From Sporodiniella umbellata (Eukaryota > Mucoromycota > Mucoromycetes > Mucorales > Rhizopodaceae), in the NCBI GenBank assembly GCA_025677835.1, contig JAIXMR010000020.1, positions 62,001 to 126,000 of the forward strand: DNA of 64,000 nucleotides, read 5' to 3'. Below the pieces are notes generated by a model, which worked only from the letters and a program-made list of their open reading frames with translations, did not search any database and was not told where the DNA came from. Both the position numbers and the translations under genes were made by a program. Shown one piece after another: positions 1 through 11,079 of the stretch; position 1 is the first letter of the stretch, and each line of letters opens with the position of its first letter.

Positions 1-285
1 AACCTACAGGAAAAACCCCAAGAAAACTTCAAGGATACGCGTTATGAACTCCTTACACGTCTCAAAACCAAAGGAGCCACAGGTACCGTCAGCGGTCCTT
101 TTGGTCATCGTCATACAGTCACTGGCTTCAATAACGAACAGGAACCTCGATCGGTGGACTTTATCTTGCTGCTGGACACTCGAAATTGTGTCAAGGTGAA
201 TCATTACGCAGTGCTTTCTAACCTTTACGATGATGGCCTTTATCTCAGTGATCATCGTCCTGTATTTGCCAAGGTTACTTTGTAA
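1..285 (+). CDS. 3' end of an endonuclease/exonuclease/phosphatase (DNase I-like) family protein, partial
   Basis: Frame 1 is open from the window edge to a TAA at 283-285, giving 94 C-terminal residues. The stretch has the usual end of the DNase I-like metal-dependent hydrolase fold: GPFGHRHTVTGF, then SVDFILLLD (the position of the fold's conserved D-x-I/L strand), and finally the SDHRPVFAKV motif, whose Asp-His pair supplies catalytic and metal-binding residues in this superfamily. The substrate cannot be told from this fragment; nucleic acids, phosphoinositides and sphingomyelin are all used in the superfamily. The start and most of the catalytic domain lie outside the window. Its stop codon is only 12 bp from the stop of the convergent TFIIIC gene, so the two 3' UTRs must overlap. 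Confidence 0.75.
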   Translation, partial: NLQEKPQENFKDTRYELLTRLKTKGATGTVSGPFGHRHTVTGFNNEQEPRSVDFILLLDTRNCVKVNHYAVLSNLYDDGLYLSDHRPVFAKVTL

Positions 286-297
286 AACGTATTTTAT

Positions 298-1918
298 TTA
301 AAATAAATAGCTCTTGTTTGCCCAATAATGAATCGTGTAATCTGTATAGAAACCCTTTTTGGGCTCACATACCATCTGTTTTCTACCAAACAAGTTCTTT
401 GAGCTCTGGAGCCTGACTTGAACCGCTTTCACCCTTTGATGTTTCAAGAGACTTTCTAAAAGATAGTAAATTTCTGACGCAGAAAGAAAACCTGCCAAGG
501 TATCTCGCAAGGTAGACTAAATAAAGATCAATCAATGACACAAGAAAACTCTTTTTTTTTTGGGGGTATCAAAAACTTACAAAAGAAATGCCTGGTTTAT
601 GAATCAAATGGCTCATGATCACTTCCACACATCCTTCAAACACATTTGGCATATGTTGACCCGATGTATCACACCATAGGAACGGGTAGTTTAGAGAATG
701 TTTCAATAGCCAAGGGTGGATGTTTCCCAAACTGACATACCTTAACCTATCAAACCCCATCAGATGAACCAACGCCGGTCGATGTTCTATCAGACTTTGA
801 AAAGCAGACCGAATCGAGGGCAGTTCCGGCATCTTTTTTTCAAGCTCAGTCCAAGTCAGACCTGACGGACCTTGGGTCTCCAATAGACGATAAAGACAAA
901 CTGAAATCGGATTTCCTAATCGATTCAAGGCAACGTCTACCCTTTCGTTGGACATTAACTCTGGTTGTTCAAAAACTGTATAGACAGGCGCCTCAAACTT
1001 TGTGAGAGGCAATTCCCATTGAACAGTCAAATCAAAATGGCGCTGAACGTATAAATCCACAAGTGGCACTACATGACAGATATAAGCCATTACATAGATC
1101 TCTTACAGAGATATCACTTACAGGCAAACGCTTTCGGGCGAACAGTTCCTCTTTTGGTACAAAGATATCTTTCTCTTGATTTGAAATCCAAATGAACTTT
1201 TTGTTGCGACACAAGCTCAATAACCATGACAAATTGTTTTGGAGTCAAGCTATCTTTGGTTAGCTCGACTTGTTTTGTTTCAACGCATTCGTTATAAAAC
1301 AAACGAGCTTGCCGGCATAGCCCAACAGGTAATAAAGGTCTTGCCAGATCAAGAAATCTAAAAGACCCCTCCAGCAAAAAAGTAAGTTGTCAGATGATTC
1401 CAGCCTTTTTATATTACCTCACGGATACATTCACCGTACGGCCAGGAATACGTCGTATTCCAGATCGATCTACGATGATTAAGCCTTCCTGTTTCAACTG
1501 GTCTAAAGCATCTGCCAACATGTCTTCAGAATAATGTGAAAGTGCCCTGTGTGCTTCTTTTGCAGAATAAGTTTCAACAGGCATGACAAACAATATCTAA
1601 TAGCCCATCTATTTTAGACCTTTTTTTTTTTTTTTGGTAGATAAAGTGAGAGATGCTTACCTTGATCAGTGTCTTTATGACCTCAATCGAAGGCTCATCT
1701 GATTGTTTTAAAGTCGAACGTACAAATGAATCCTCTATCCCTAACTTTTGTGAAGGGGCCACTTGTAAATCGTTTGTTTCTTTATAGACTTCAAACCGTT
1801 CATGCAAACCATGTACCGTACGAGGTAAATCGTAGGGTTGAACGGTTTCCAGTAAACTAAATTTAAGGATAAATAAAAGAGAAAAGAGGATTTCTATAGA
1901 AACATTGCCGTTTCATCT

Positions 1919-1962
<44 letters not shown>

Positions 1963-4900
1963 ATTTCCACCTTTTTGTAATTGAACGAGAAAATATTCTA
2001 AAAAGTAAATCAAATCATAATTTTCGGTATCAAAAGGTCTGTCGTCCTGAATCTCTCCATTCTTAATACCCCGTGTATAAAGGTATTCCCAAGCCAAAGA
2101 CAGCTGTCGAATACTTGATCGTGTACCCGGTTGGTTGATCATCATCGAACAGAGTGTCCGACGGCACTTTTCACTTGTCCGGTAGGGTATAACTTGGGTG
2201 ATCGGTTTCCAATGAAAATATGACTGCCTGGATCGATAGGCCATGATACAATAAGCATAGCATAGCGCGTCTTTTTCAATCGAGGAGAAAGGGTCCACTC
2301 TTGGTGTTGGGTGGATATCTATAGAAGAGGATAAGTACACACAATGTATCCTCTTGTGAACACCTTACACTCGTCAAGATCCTTTTCTACGCAATGAGCC
2401 ATACGGATCCGGTCGGATCGAAACAATCGACTCCCAATAAAGGTTGATTCGAGCTCATGCTTAGGTAATTGCCATTGGTGTCGCTGTTTGGACATTTGGA
2501 TTAGCTGATGGATCGCCGGGGAGGGATGCAGGACCTTCTTTAGCTGTCGTTTCTGACCTTTGTGTCTGGCACTGATCAGACTATTGATAGTGATGCTGAA
2601 ATACTGTTTGATCAGGCGATGATTGATGCCGAGCTTTTTGGCCAGATGGGCACAGAGAGGTTTATCGCCCAAGGGAGAAGCCAATGTTTCCATGTTGATA
2701 TACTTTTGGAGTACTTCTTTATGATGTCTCTGGAGAGTAGTATAGGTACCCCAAGCCCGACTACAGGTAATAGAACGGAGTGGGTCTCTGGCATCAGTTC
2801 TGGTCTGACCCATGTCTACAGATCGCGCTCGGAGTTCCTGCCAGTAAGCGTCCAGTGCATCCAAGGTGTTTAGCGGATACCGAACAATTGTCTGCGCATC
2901 GTTTTCTGAAGGCGTACGCCCTTCTTTGCTCAAGAGGTAAGCCGTGCTTGTGTTGAGATCCACTGGCTGTATCAATGCTAAAGATCGGAGTACTGTCAAG
3001 AGCTTGTATACCTGGGATCGTATCTGACTTTGATAGCCTGCCACAAGCGTTTGGATCTCGCAGGGTAGATCAGCCAAAGGGACCTCGTGATGCGCAGGCT
3101 GTTTAAGATAGGTCAAAAAACGTTCTTCACTATAAGGCAAGGCACTACAGAGTTTCAAAAGGACGCTCAAAGGCATCTGAGGCAAGATACGGCGTCTGTC
3201 GATATAATGACTGTACGTCTTGAAGAACCATGTATGTAGTTCTTGTGCACGCAAAAATTTCGATTTGATATAACCAAAATCAGCAGCAAAGCTTCGTTTC
3301 CACAAGTTTTGAACGTCGTAACCCGGATCGATACGTTCCTTTTTTTTCTTGCCGGGCAAAGCGTCCACCTCGACCTGTGCTAATCGCTTTCGTGTCGATG
3401 ACGTGTCCGCAGCCCAGTCAAAACGATACCGACCCACAAAAGCCTGGACGGACTCACTCTCCTTACTCAGACTAGGATGCAACAAGAAGGTCTTGAGCTC
3501 TTGAAGTCCCGAAGGTCGTGGAATACTCGTCACCCAAATCTTGAGTTTTCCTTCCGCCTGAAGTGTTTCTGTCAATCGGGTCAAGGTCTGCCGTGCCAGT
3601 CGCTGACCCCCGGCAGCCAATTCGGCATCAATAAACTCTTTCCAAAAATCAGCGTTGAAATCTCGTATCCGATGGCGCTCTATCATCTCGATCAAGAGAT
3701 TTCGACGTCGTAAAATGGTAGTATTGGGTAGAGCCACGCGTGGCTTTTTCTTGGAAGGGGATGTGGATGAAGAGGCACGCTTGGCAGGCACCACTTCTTG
3801 AGAGGGCTTAACAAAGCTGTGCATCGCTTGGTATTTTTTCCAACCCTCGACAGCAAAATAACGATAGGTGGTTTGTTTCCCCTCAATTGTGCTTGATCGG
3901 TACACTGTAAAGGGTTTCATCTCTTCCTCTTTCGGCCTCTCGCTAAAGTACTGAATCATCTTACGAATATAGTTTGGATCCAAATAAGGGTACTGTGCCA
4001 TCAGATCAAGTGGAGTAGTGCCTTTTTCGCCAGCAGCCACGATGGATTGATACACTTGATATTCACAAGAGAAATCTCTCAATAGAGGTTTCTTGAAACT
4101 ATTCTCAGGCTTGGTCGATTCTGGAGGTGTGTTGGCCACGGACGATTTGAGTCGGATTGAACTCTGTCGGATCTTTCCATCAAAAGCCATAAACTTTTCT
4201 ATTTCTCCCTGTCGATGTAATCGAACAATGGCTGCTCGAGCCCATCTTATTTGTTGATGTGTTCGAAATCCCTTTTTTTTTTTTTTTTTTTAGAGCAGTT
4301 AAAAACACGTACTTTCTCTCATGTGTTGTGCTACTTACAAAACTATCTACTACATCACTTAAGGATACCATCTGATCTTTAGCCGCTTTAAGTTGGTGCA
4401 AGATCCGCGTACGAAACGCATCATAAGTACAGATCACATCTGACGCCTCATCCTCTTTTGTATTCACTGAGGGTGCAAATTTCGAAAGATAGACAATGTT
4501 GGTACGCATCCCTTCTGCATAAGCAGGTTGTCTGACACTGTAAAATCTTTAGTACCTATCACAAGCATTTTTTTTTTTTTTCTTACATCAAGCCTTCCGT
4601 TTCAAGTCTTTTCAGATAATGAAAGACTTTCTTGGAATCAAGATCAAACTCTTTTCCCAAGTTGAATTGTGTTGTTCCCTTCTGTTTACTTTTGGCTATG
4701 GAGCACATCATTTGCTGAGATACTTTAGCTATGGAGTTCTTTAAATGCTATGGCCAACACTATTAGAAGCTTTTTGGTGTGGACAAAGATAATGTTTACA
4801 CTTGACAGTCCATAGATGTTTGAGTCTTGTAATTCCTCTTTGGCTTTAAATAAAATCGAATCTTGTTTGGCTTCAAGTATGTCAAATGGGATATCTGAGG

Positions 4901-5327
4901 ATGCTGTCCATTGATCGCTCTACTCGATAAACCAACTCTTAATACGCTTATAGAAATCAAACAACGTATACATCTCTATGCATGTATGTTTCTTACAGAA
5001 TAGACTAAAAGAGCCGGTTGTGTTTTTAAAAATTTCCACAAAAAGACCTTATAAGCGCGATCGACATTGACCAGCAGCTTCTTGTCGACAAGTGATGTAT
5101 CCTCTTTTATGACATTCTCAACCAAAGACCAAAACAGATCCCAACCACAACCTGTCACCAAATTAAAAAAAAAAATAAAAAAAAAAAAAAAGGCCAAATG
5201 TACAAAAAGAAACAGATAGAGTTCTTTGGGTTTAAATAAGAAAAGCTTTTATAGAAAGTTCATGATCACCTTGATCTCCTTGGAGAGCCAAATCATTTAT
5301 TACATGCTCTATAATTATGTCAAACAT
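298..5327 (-). CDS. TFC3: TFIIIC B-block-binding subunit (tau138/Tfc3/GTF3C1-like)
   Basis: Largest TFIIIC subunit, which recognises the B box of tRNA genes so that TFIIIB and RNA polymerase III can be recruited. My model has 12 exons: 5327-5270, 5151-4997, 4919-4802, 4722-4587, 4531-4339, 4271-2369, 2318-1961, 1856-1661, 1596-1418, 1357-1122, 1068-581 and 516-298. It is in frame at 1412 aa. The start MFDIIIEHVINDLALQGDQG matches the family's N-terminal helix. Residues about 111-156 are the B-block winged helix (KGTTQFNLGKEFDLD, then KVFHYLKRLETEGLI). More winged-helix segments follow, for example YLDPNYIRKMIQYF. Residues in exons 7-12 are rich in short helical repeats. Intron 7 holds a TA microsatellite. 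Length lies between budding yeast (about 1160 aa) and human (about 2100 aa). Exon 10/11 borders are the least certain. Confidence 0.88.
1927..1959. repeat. (TA)n microsatellite inside TFC3 intron 7
   Basis: About 16 perfect TA dinucleotides lie next to the 5' splice site of the intron on the minus strand, preceded by a short CA run. Confidence 0.95.
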
Positions 5328-5424
5328 GTTGACATTGAATTCATATATAAAAAAAAAAAAAGTAAAAAAAAAAAAAAAGTCTTTTTGGTTTATTCTATTT
5401 ACACTACAGAAATTTTTTTTTTTT

Positions 5425-6699
5425 TTAATCTTGTTTGGTGGGAACAAGTCTAGCTAATTGTACAAGTGCAGCTTTGGCATTGGATGCAGGTAATGGTTCT
5501 ATAGATTCTATGGCTTTTTCAATATGATGGTCTATCAAGTCAAAAGTCTTTTTGAGACCTTGACTTTCATGAACAAAGTAAAGTGCCTATGTAGAGAAAA
5601 TGAATATAAACTGTCGAGTGTGTGTATGTGTGTTTTTTTTTTTTTTACTTTGTCTTTATCTTTGCTCTGACTGAATTGACGTTGGATGATGGCTTCTAGC
5701 TCGTCATGTTCTTTCCAAGCCAGCAGAACGGGCGCACTTATCCAATCGTTGGGCGTACTTTTATACGTTTTTGACTCTAGCTTTGGGAATTGTAAAATAT
5801 CGGTTCGATACTATAGAGAAAGGGAGATGAGCCACTCTTGTATACAACAATACCATGTCTATCTTTACATGAAAAGCTATACCGAGATGCCTACCAAATG
5901 TATAGGCAGCTCTTGAGATATCATTTGAGCTTTGAGCCAATACTGTTGAAGCTTTTACACTTTGAGCAATCAAACTTACAGTGTTCATGTAAGCTTGTTT
6001 TTGATAATAATCCCAACGGTTGCTGTTCACTTGTTCAGATTCGAGTTGCATAAACATACCCTCGACCGAGCTGGTGATACAGGTCGCGATCAGCTCAGTG
6101 CATTCGGCGTTATGAAGCTGGGCTAGTGCGAGTGATGCCCGGGCGAGCAAGAAATCACCTGCGAGCACAGCCATTTTGTTTCCGAGAGAAGGCGATTCGA
6201 TAATATCGTTATGGAGACAAGTAGCGGTATGGATCATTTCGGCAATTTCAGAGAGACGATGTTGTTTCTCTGTGACAGGGCCCAGTGCCTGAGCCATCAA
6301 GAGGACAAGCAAAGGTCGGATACGGTATGTGTCGCTCTCGAGGTAATGGCGCCGCATGGTGTCCAGGAATGGGTGACCTGAGCCGAGTAACTTTGTAATG
6401 TTTCCCTTGAGTTCCCAAAGATCTTGACCCACCATGAGTTTGGAAGGGTCAAAGATACGTTCGGAATTCTCGGTATGGATCAGGCCCTGAGCTTCTTTGA
6501 CGGCATCGACCCAGGTCTCGGCTTGATTGCTGAATGGTAATGTTTCCAACTTGGGTTGGGTGAATGAGGGTGCGCCAAGTAAACTCGAAGTAACAGCGCC
6601 TAACCCTTGGGTAATCTTACTGAAAGGCGTTGTCTGATAAGCATGTGAAGCAAGACGCGTTGGATTACGTGTTGAAATAAGGCGTGCTAAACGCTGCAT
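5425..6699 (-). CDS. dlp1: Prenyl diphosphate synthase, Dlp1/PDSS2-like subunit (ubiquinone side chain)
   Basis: Three exons (6699-5869, 5810-5649, 5586-5425) give 384 aa. It has the trans-prenyltransferase fold: AEMIHTATCLHNDIIE, then LGNKMAVLAGDFLLARASLA and a C-terminal helix bundle. Both Asp-rich Mg-diphosphate motifs are lost. The first DDxxD position reads HNDIIE with the following loop shortened, and the second reads RTDIL. A segment ISAPVLLAWKEHD resembles the NSAPVVLHQEF segment of PDSS2. This pattern fits the non-catalytic partner of decaprenyl diphosphate synthase (Dlp1 in fission yeast, PDSS2 in animals) rather than the catalytic Coq1. The N-terminus is Arg-rich (MQRLARLISTRNPTRLASHA) and looks like a mitochondrial presequence. 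I start at the ATG at 6699; no upstream in-frame ATG precedes it. Confidence 0.82.
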
Positions 6700-6714
6700 A
6701 TCTGCTAGTTCCAA

Positions 6715-8156
6715 AAAAAAAAAAAAAAAAAAAAGAATGATAACAAAAATTTTTTTTGAACTTCAACATACACTACATATCAACACCACACCCTGGTGTC
6801 TATTGCTGGTTCCTCCATCGGAGCTTTGAGGCCATAGATGTGTGTAACTACACGGTAAATTGAGCATAAGAATTAATGTCACTTTCCAAAAAAAAGATGA
6901 ATGGCATCAGCCCAAAAACGTAAATACAGTGAAAAAAAAAAACTTTTATAACCTAATGTATGGTAAAATACAGTAGATTCAACACAAATGAGTGGTTTCT
7001 GTTTAAAAAAGAGGAATTAGAAATAGATTGAGCTACTACCTGTTCATCATTTTAAAACTATTGATAACTCTAGTACCTGCTTTTTTTTTTATGGCTTTGT
7101 CTGATACATTTCATAGCTCACTGAAAACATGAACCTCGAAACAAGAGGCTCTGACCCCAAGCTGGTTTTCAGAAATCTGGGCAAAGCACGGTTAAAAACC
7201 TGTAGATCTTTTAAAGAGCTGGCAAAGTGAGAATCCATAGAGTTGTAAAAAGACTTGATGTTCATCCGCTTTTGGTTTCCTATTGAATAACCTAAAGGGA
7301 TTTTGCTAAAGAGCACTCCAGCCAAAATCTCTTTTCAAGGTCTCGCCATGCATCGTTTTCAGCTCACTGGAAATGACACAGTCTGTTTTCAAGAATAACT
7401 TGTGCGGCTTTCCAGTGTACTTGAACCTTCATGCTCGGGCCACTGAATGTGGGCAAAAAAAAAAAAAAAACCCACCCATTGGATAGGTTGGGTGCTCTAT
7501 GGTTATTTTACCATCAAAAAGTTTTCAAAGCAAAAAAGCCGTCTTTTAGAAAAAAAGAAATCCTTTGGAAGGTACAAGCAATCGCTCATTTGTGCTGTAG
7601 TTTACCACACCTTGGGTTGTTTCTAAAAGTTCTTTTATTTTCGCTGTCTCTGCCAAAAGATATTCTTGGGCTGGTGCCATTCATCCTTTTTGGAAAGTGA
7701 CATTGATTACGGACATCTAATTTTTTCAAAGTGACAAAACTCACTGTATTATAGATAATAAAAAAAAAAAAAAAAACACGCGATATCGCTTTAAGCGTAG
7801 GACAGATAATGACAGCCCAAAAAGCAGCGTATTTCCTTCTCTTTAAAAAAACTTTTTTTTTTTTTTTTTTTTTGAAGGCTCAATTCATCTCATTCAACAG
7901 AAAGCAAACAGACTGCTTTTTCCCTTGCGTCCCTCTCCTCTTTTTTTTTTTTTTTTTTTTGACATTTTCTCTCTAACTTTGTCCTACACTGTAGACAGTT
8001 TGGATCAAATAAGGGGAGAGGAGGAAGAAAGAAGATCCGAAAAAAGAGATTTTTTATTCAACAAAAAGCCCGAAACACCAGTAAAGAGTTTTTTTTTTGG
8101 TTATGAAGAGAGAATGAGAGAGTGAAAAGGTCGGGACAAAAAGGGGAAATAAAAAT

Positions 8157-8157
<1 letters not shown>
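6715..8157. other. Divergent intergenic region, no gene recognised
   Basis: About 1.4 kb between dlp1 (-) and the TBC gene (+). It holds many A/T homopolymers of 8-18 nt and two short open frames (about 7089-7325 on minus, 7431-7700 on plus) with no recognisable domain. It probably contains both promoters. I see no RNA gene. Confidence 0.6.

Positions 8158-8191
<34 letters not shown>
8158..8191 (+). repeat. 34-nt poly(T) tract immediately 5' of the TBC gene
   Basis: An uninterrupted run of T ends 27 bp before the start codon at 8219. It could be a poly(dA:dT) promoter element or lie in the 5' UTR. Confidence 0.9.
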
Positions 8192-8193
<2 letters not shown>

Positions 8194-8218
8194 TTATTCA
8201 TTTGGCTTTACTTGTACA

Positions 8219-9414
8219 ATGAAACAAGATGAGGACAACTTATCTTATATTGACGATTTTCAAGAGATTTTACAATCCGAAGTATATGTAGACTTGGAAA
8301 GATTACGCATATTAGCCAGACATGGTGTACCGAATCAATTACGCAGTGTATGTACATGACCTTATTCTTGACCACTATACAAACACACACACAGGAAGTT
8401 TGGAAATATCTATTGGGAGTCCAACAAGCCGATCGTTGTAAGTGGAAAGCTTTAACAAAAGGAAAGGTTGTTTATTCAAAATCTTTGAAGCCAAAGAGCT
8501 CAGTTCGAGTAAAGCCCGAAGAGAAGAATATGAGCAGATGGATAAAGAGGACATCGATACCGCCAAAAGAATCCGAGGGGAAGTACTGAGATATCAAAGA
8601 AGGGTACCGGATGTTCTTCAGGCAAAGGAATATGTGAATGCTTTTGTCAATATCATTCTGGCCTATTTGAATAGTAATCGTGATGTGGAATATAACGCTA
8701 GCCTAGTGTCGTTATGTGCACCCTTTATTTATGTGATGGATACAGAATGTGATGCTTATTTTTGCTTTGAACGGATGATGCAAGCACTTGGTAAGTAAAC
8801 ATGTCTCTCTTTTTTTTTTTTTTTTCTTTCTCACCCGGTCTTATCAAAGAGGAATATGGCTCCAGCTTTAGCCTGAAAGAACAAGTGGCTTACTTTATGA
8901 CCCTCTTCCGCTGCAGTTTACCCGAGCTCTGTAATTTCTTTGAAGATGAAGAGGTAGAAATACTTGATTGGTCTACATCTTGGTTACAAAACTTGCTTTC
9001 CAAAGAAATGCGATTTGATAATATGGTTCGATTATGGGGTAAATCCTTTTGTTTTTCTAAACAAGAAAATAACTTTACTTAGATTGTTATTTTGCTATGG
9101 CCGACCCACTCTCTTTTCATCCTTTCATCTGTCTCTGTAAAATACCTGGATTGAAAGTGTGTTATGTGACTCTGACTTTTTTTTTTTTTTTTGGTTTAGC
9201 CATTTTGCTTAGTGTGAAAGAAGCAGTAGAAGACCTGGAGCAATCAGAGATCCGAACCATGCTACATAGACTACCCATGTTGAATATGGATATGGTAAAG
9301 AAGCAGAGCAGAAGGGCAGCTGTTGACTTTTTTGTTCAATAGATCATAGCAGACGCATACAATATCAAACACGAGACCATAGAAAGACAAATGAACGAGA
9401 ACGGAGAAGCGTAG
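8219..9414 (+). CDS. TBC (Rab-GAP-like) domain protein, probably catalytically atypical
   Basis: Seven exons (8219-8347, 8395-8437, 8491-8790, 8850-9038, 9083-9136, 9200-9294, 9343-9414) give 293 aa, nearly all TBC domain. The domain opens with ARHGVPNQLRS-EVWKYLLGVQ, the signature of the first TBC helix. Later landmarks include FERMMQAL-EEYGSSFSLKEQ and LLSKEMRFDNMVRLWG-DCYFA. TBC proteins usually speed GTP hydrolysis by Rab GTPases using an Arg finger (IxxDxxR) and a Gln finger (YxQ). Here the corresponding stretches read IRGEVLRYQR and VEYNASLVSL, so the Gln finger appears absent and the Arg finger is altered. It may therefore be a non-canonical GAP or a scaffold. Target Rab unknown. Introns are 44-63 nt. 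Confidence 0.85.
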
Positions 9415-9600
9415 AGAAAAGTGCATCGCATCGAAAAACAAAACCAATAACAATCGTATATATATATATAACCCTCTGTCTTTTTAATATAAACAAAGCT
9501 CTTTATTTGACATAATAAAGGATATTAAATTTATTCTTTCTTTTTATACATAAAAAGACATAAAAGTACGTGTGTTCACAAGTGAATTGAGGTGATGGTA

Positions 9601-9635
9601 GTGGTGGTGGTGGTGGTGGTGGTGGTGGTGGTGGT
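9601..9635. repeat. (GTG)n trinucleotide microsatellite
   Basis: About 11-12 GTG/GGT units, preceded by the interrupted copies at 9591-9600. It lies in noncoding DNA between convergent genes. Confidence 0.95.
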
Positions 9636-9716
9636 GAATGGATGTGCTGGTGGTTATGGCTAGACTCAAAACTTATTGTCCATTGTTATTCTTGTTTGTC
9701 TATCACGAAATATTAG

Positions 9717-9744
<28 letters not shown>
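9717..9744. repeat. poly(A) tract, 28 nt
   Basis: Uninterrupted A run about 40 bp from the stop codon of the VAMP gene. Confidence 0.95.
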
Positions 9745-9748
<4 letters not shown>

Positions 9749-9785
9749 CTAGTCATCTGCAAATCCGCGAAAGGAAAAGTTTTCG

Positions 9786-10327
9786 TCATCTCTTTACCTG
9801 TGTACCAACAATCGAACCTATAATTTTTTTGTTTTTTTTTTGGTTTTTTAGTGAACAAACTTTACACTCTAGAAAGACTTACCAATAATAATACCCAAGA
9901 TAGCCAAGATGGTGACAGCGATAATAATCTTCCATTTCAAATCTTTCCACCACATTCTCTTTCTGACTTGGTTGGCACCACGTCTAAAGTGTCCTGCAGT
10001 TGCCTGCAAGTCCTCTTTTAACAATCCCCTGTGTAAGCAAGCATGTACAAAGCTTTCTATTTTATGGAGGGGGGGTTTTTTTTTACCTGTCTTGCCACGA
10101 AGGTCGTCAAGTCTCTCACCTCGTTGCATGACTTTGTCAATGTTTTCTTGCATAATGCCTACCACCTCATCTACTTGCTGTTGTACTCGGGTGGTCTTAT
10201 TAGGTGCCGCATCTCCGCGTTGTGAATTAGGAATATAGGGGTCATAAGGCTCAGACCTAGAAGTTGTTTGGTTTTAGTAAGCCTTTTTTTTCTTTTTCTT
10301 GGTTTTACGAGCGGAGAAACGTTACAT
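9786..10327 (-). CDS. SNC1: Synaptobrevin/VAMP-family R-SNARE (Snc1-like)
   Basis: A v-SNARE that zips with plasma-membrane t-SNAREs to fuse secretory and endosomal vesicles. My model is exon 1 = the two bases AT at 10327-10326, then 10256-10087, 10014-9883 and 9817-9786. It gives 111 aa: MSEPYDPYIPN, an R-SNARE helix (TRVQQQVDEVVGIMQENI, then VMQRGERLDDL with the zero-layer Arg, then KTEDLQATAGHFRRGANQ), the juxtamembrane MWWKDLKWK and one C-terminal membrane helix (IIIAVTILAILGIIIG). The start codon is split by an intron of 69 nt after AT. Without it no in-frame ATG precedes the conserved SEPYDPYIP. A further 5' UTR donor may lie near 10542. The last exon, encoding the luminal tail, is the least certain part. 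Confidence 0.85.
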
Positions 10328-10585
10328 GATGGCTCTTGTTTTTATCGAAAGAAAAGCTTAAATAAAAAGAAAGGGAAAAAAGAAAGACAAAAAAAAAAAA
10401 AAAAGAAGGATTTATTAAATGATTTCAAACACCGTATAATGCCTTTTTTTTTTTTTTTTTCACTTGTTTTAAAAAGGCTAAGCCCTGAGAGAGCTATCTG
10501 TCTACATCACAGACTATCAATACTGTTTCAATATCACTTACAGTGAAGCAGAAGCAAATAGCGGTTACAGATCTTCAAAGAGAGC

Positions 10586-10623
<38 letters not shown>

Positions 10624-10931
10624 ATAGAACGAATACAGGGCTTTGTTCTCTAAAAAAAAAAAAAAAAAAAAAACAAAAAAAACAGAAAAAAAGCACACAT
10701 CGCCAAAAGTGTTTGGCCCTATAAAACAAAAAAGTCTTTCAGAAATACCGACGTCATAAGATCTCGTTTGGTAAAAACTCTTTCCAAGGCTCAGTCTGTA
10801 CTTTCTTGGAGAAGCTGTGTCACCTAATCAGAAAAGAAATGTCGTTTAATTAAAAGCACATATCGGTCTATCCGATAGATAAACGATTTACCACCACAGG
10901 AATAGAAGGATACTTCTTAGTCATCGAAAAC

Positions 10932-10950
10932 ATATATATATATATATATA
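10932..10950. repeat. (TA)n microsatellite
   Basis: 19-nt alternating TA run, probably in an intron or spacer of the unresolved minus-strand gene. Confidence 0.9.
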
Positions 10951-11079
10951 TTCAGTATAGCGTCACTGTGTTGGGGCACCGCAAGAGAGTATGCAATCCT
11001 TTTACAGATTCTTTTATTTCAATTTGCTTGTTGTATCACATGACATCCGTACCGGTAAAATGCATCAGCCACGTCAAAC

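Larger units (their letters stand above)
9415..9785. other. Convergent intergenic spacer with simple repeats
   Basis: Lies between the TBC gene and the VAMP gene, which converge. It contains a TA run near 9457-9470, a (GTG)n microsatellite and a 28-nt poly(A). AATAAA-like signals (for example near 9490-9520) suggest 3' ends. No gene seen. Confidence 0.6.

Noticed and set aside
1091..1121. A 22-nt intron between TFC3 exons 10 and 11
   Set aside because: Too short to splice. Using the GTAAGT donor at 1121 and the acceptor at 1069 gives a normal 53-nt intron and keeps the frame.
4918..4922. In-frame TAG in the TFC3 reading frame upstream of TASSDIPFDILEA, suggesting a pseudogene
   Set aside because: The TAG is the 3' splice site of a 77-nt intron (4996-4920); with that intron removed the frame continues (LLVYS-SDQWTASSD) and the whole gene closes in frame.
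5425..6699. Catalytic hexaprenyl/decaprenyl diphosphate synthase (Coq1)
   Set aside because: Both DDxxD motifs are missing and a PDSS2-type C-terminal segment is present, so the non-catalytic partner is the better call.
7089..7700. Two opposite short ORFs between dlp1 and the TBC gene
   Set aside because: Neither has similarity to known families or coding-like neighbours, and homopolymer runs interrupt them.
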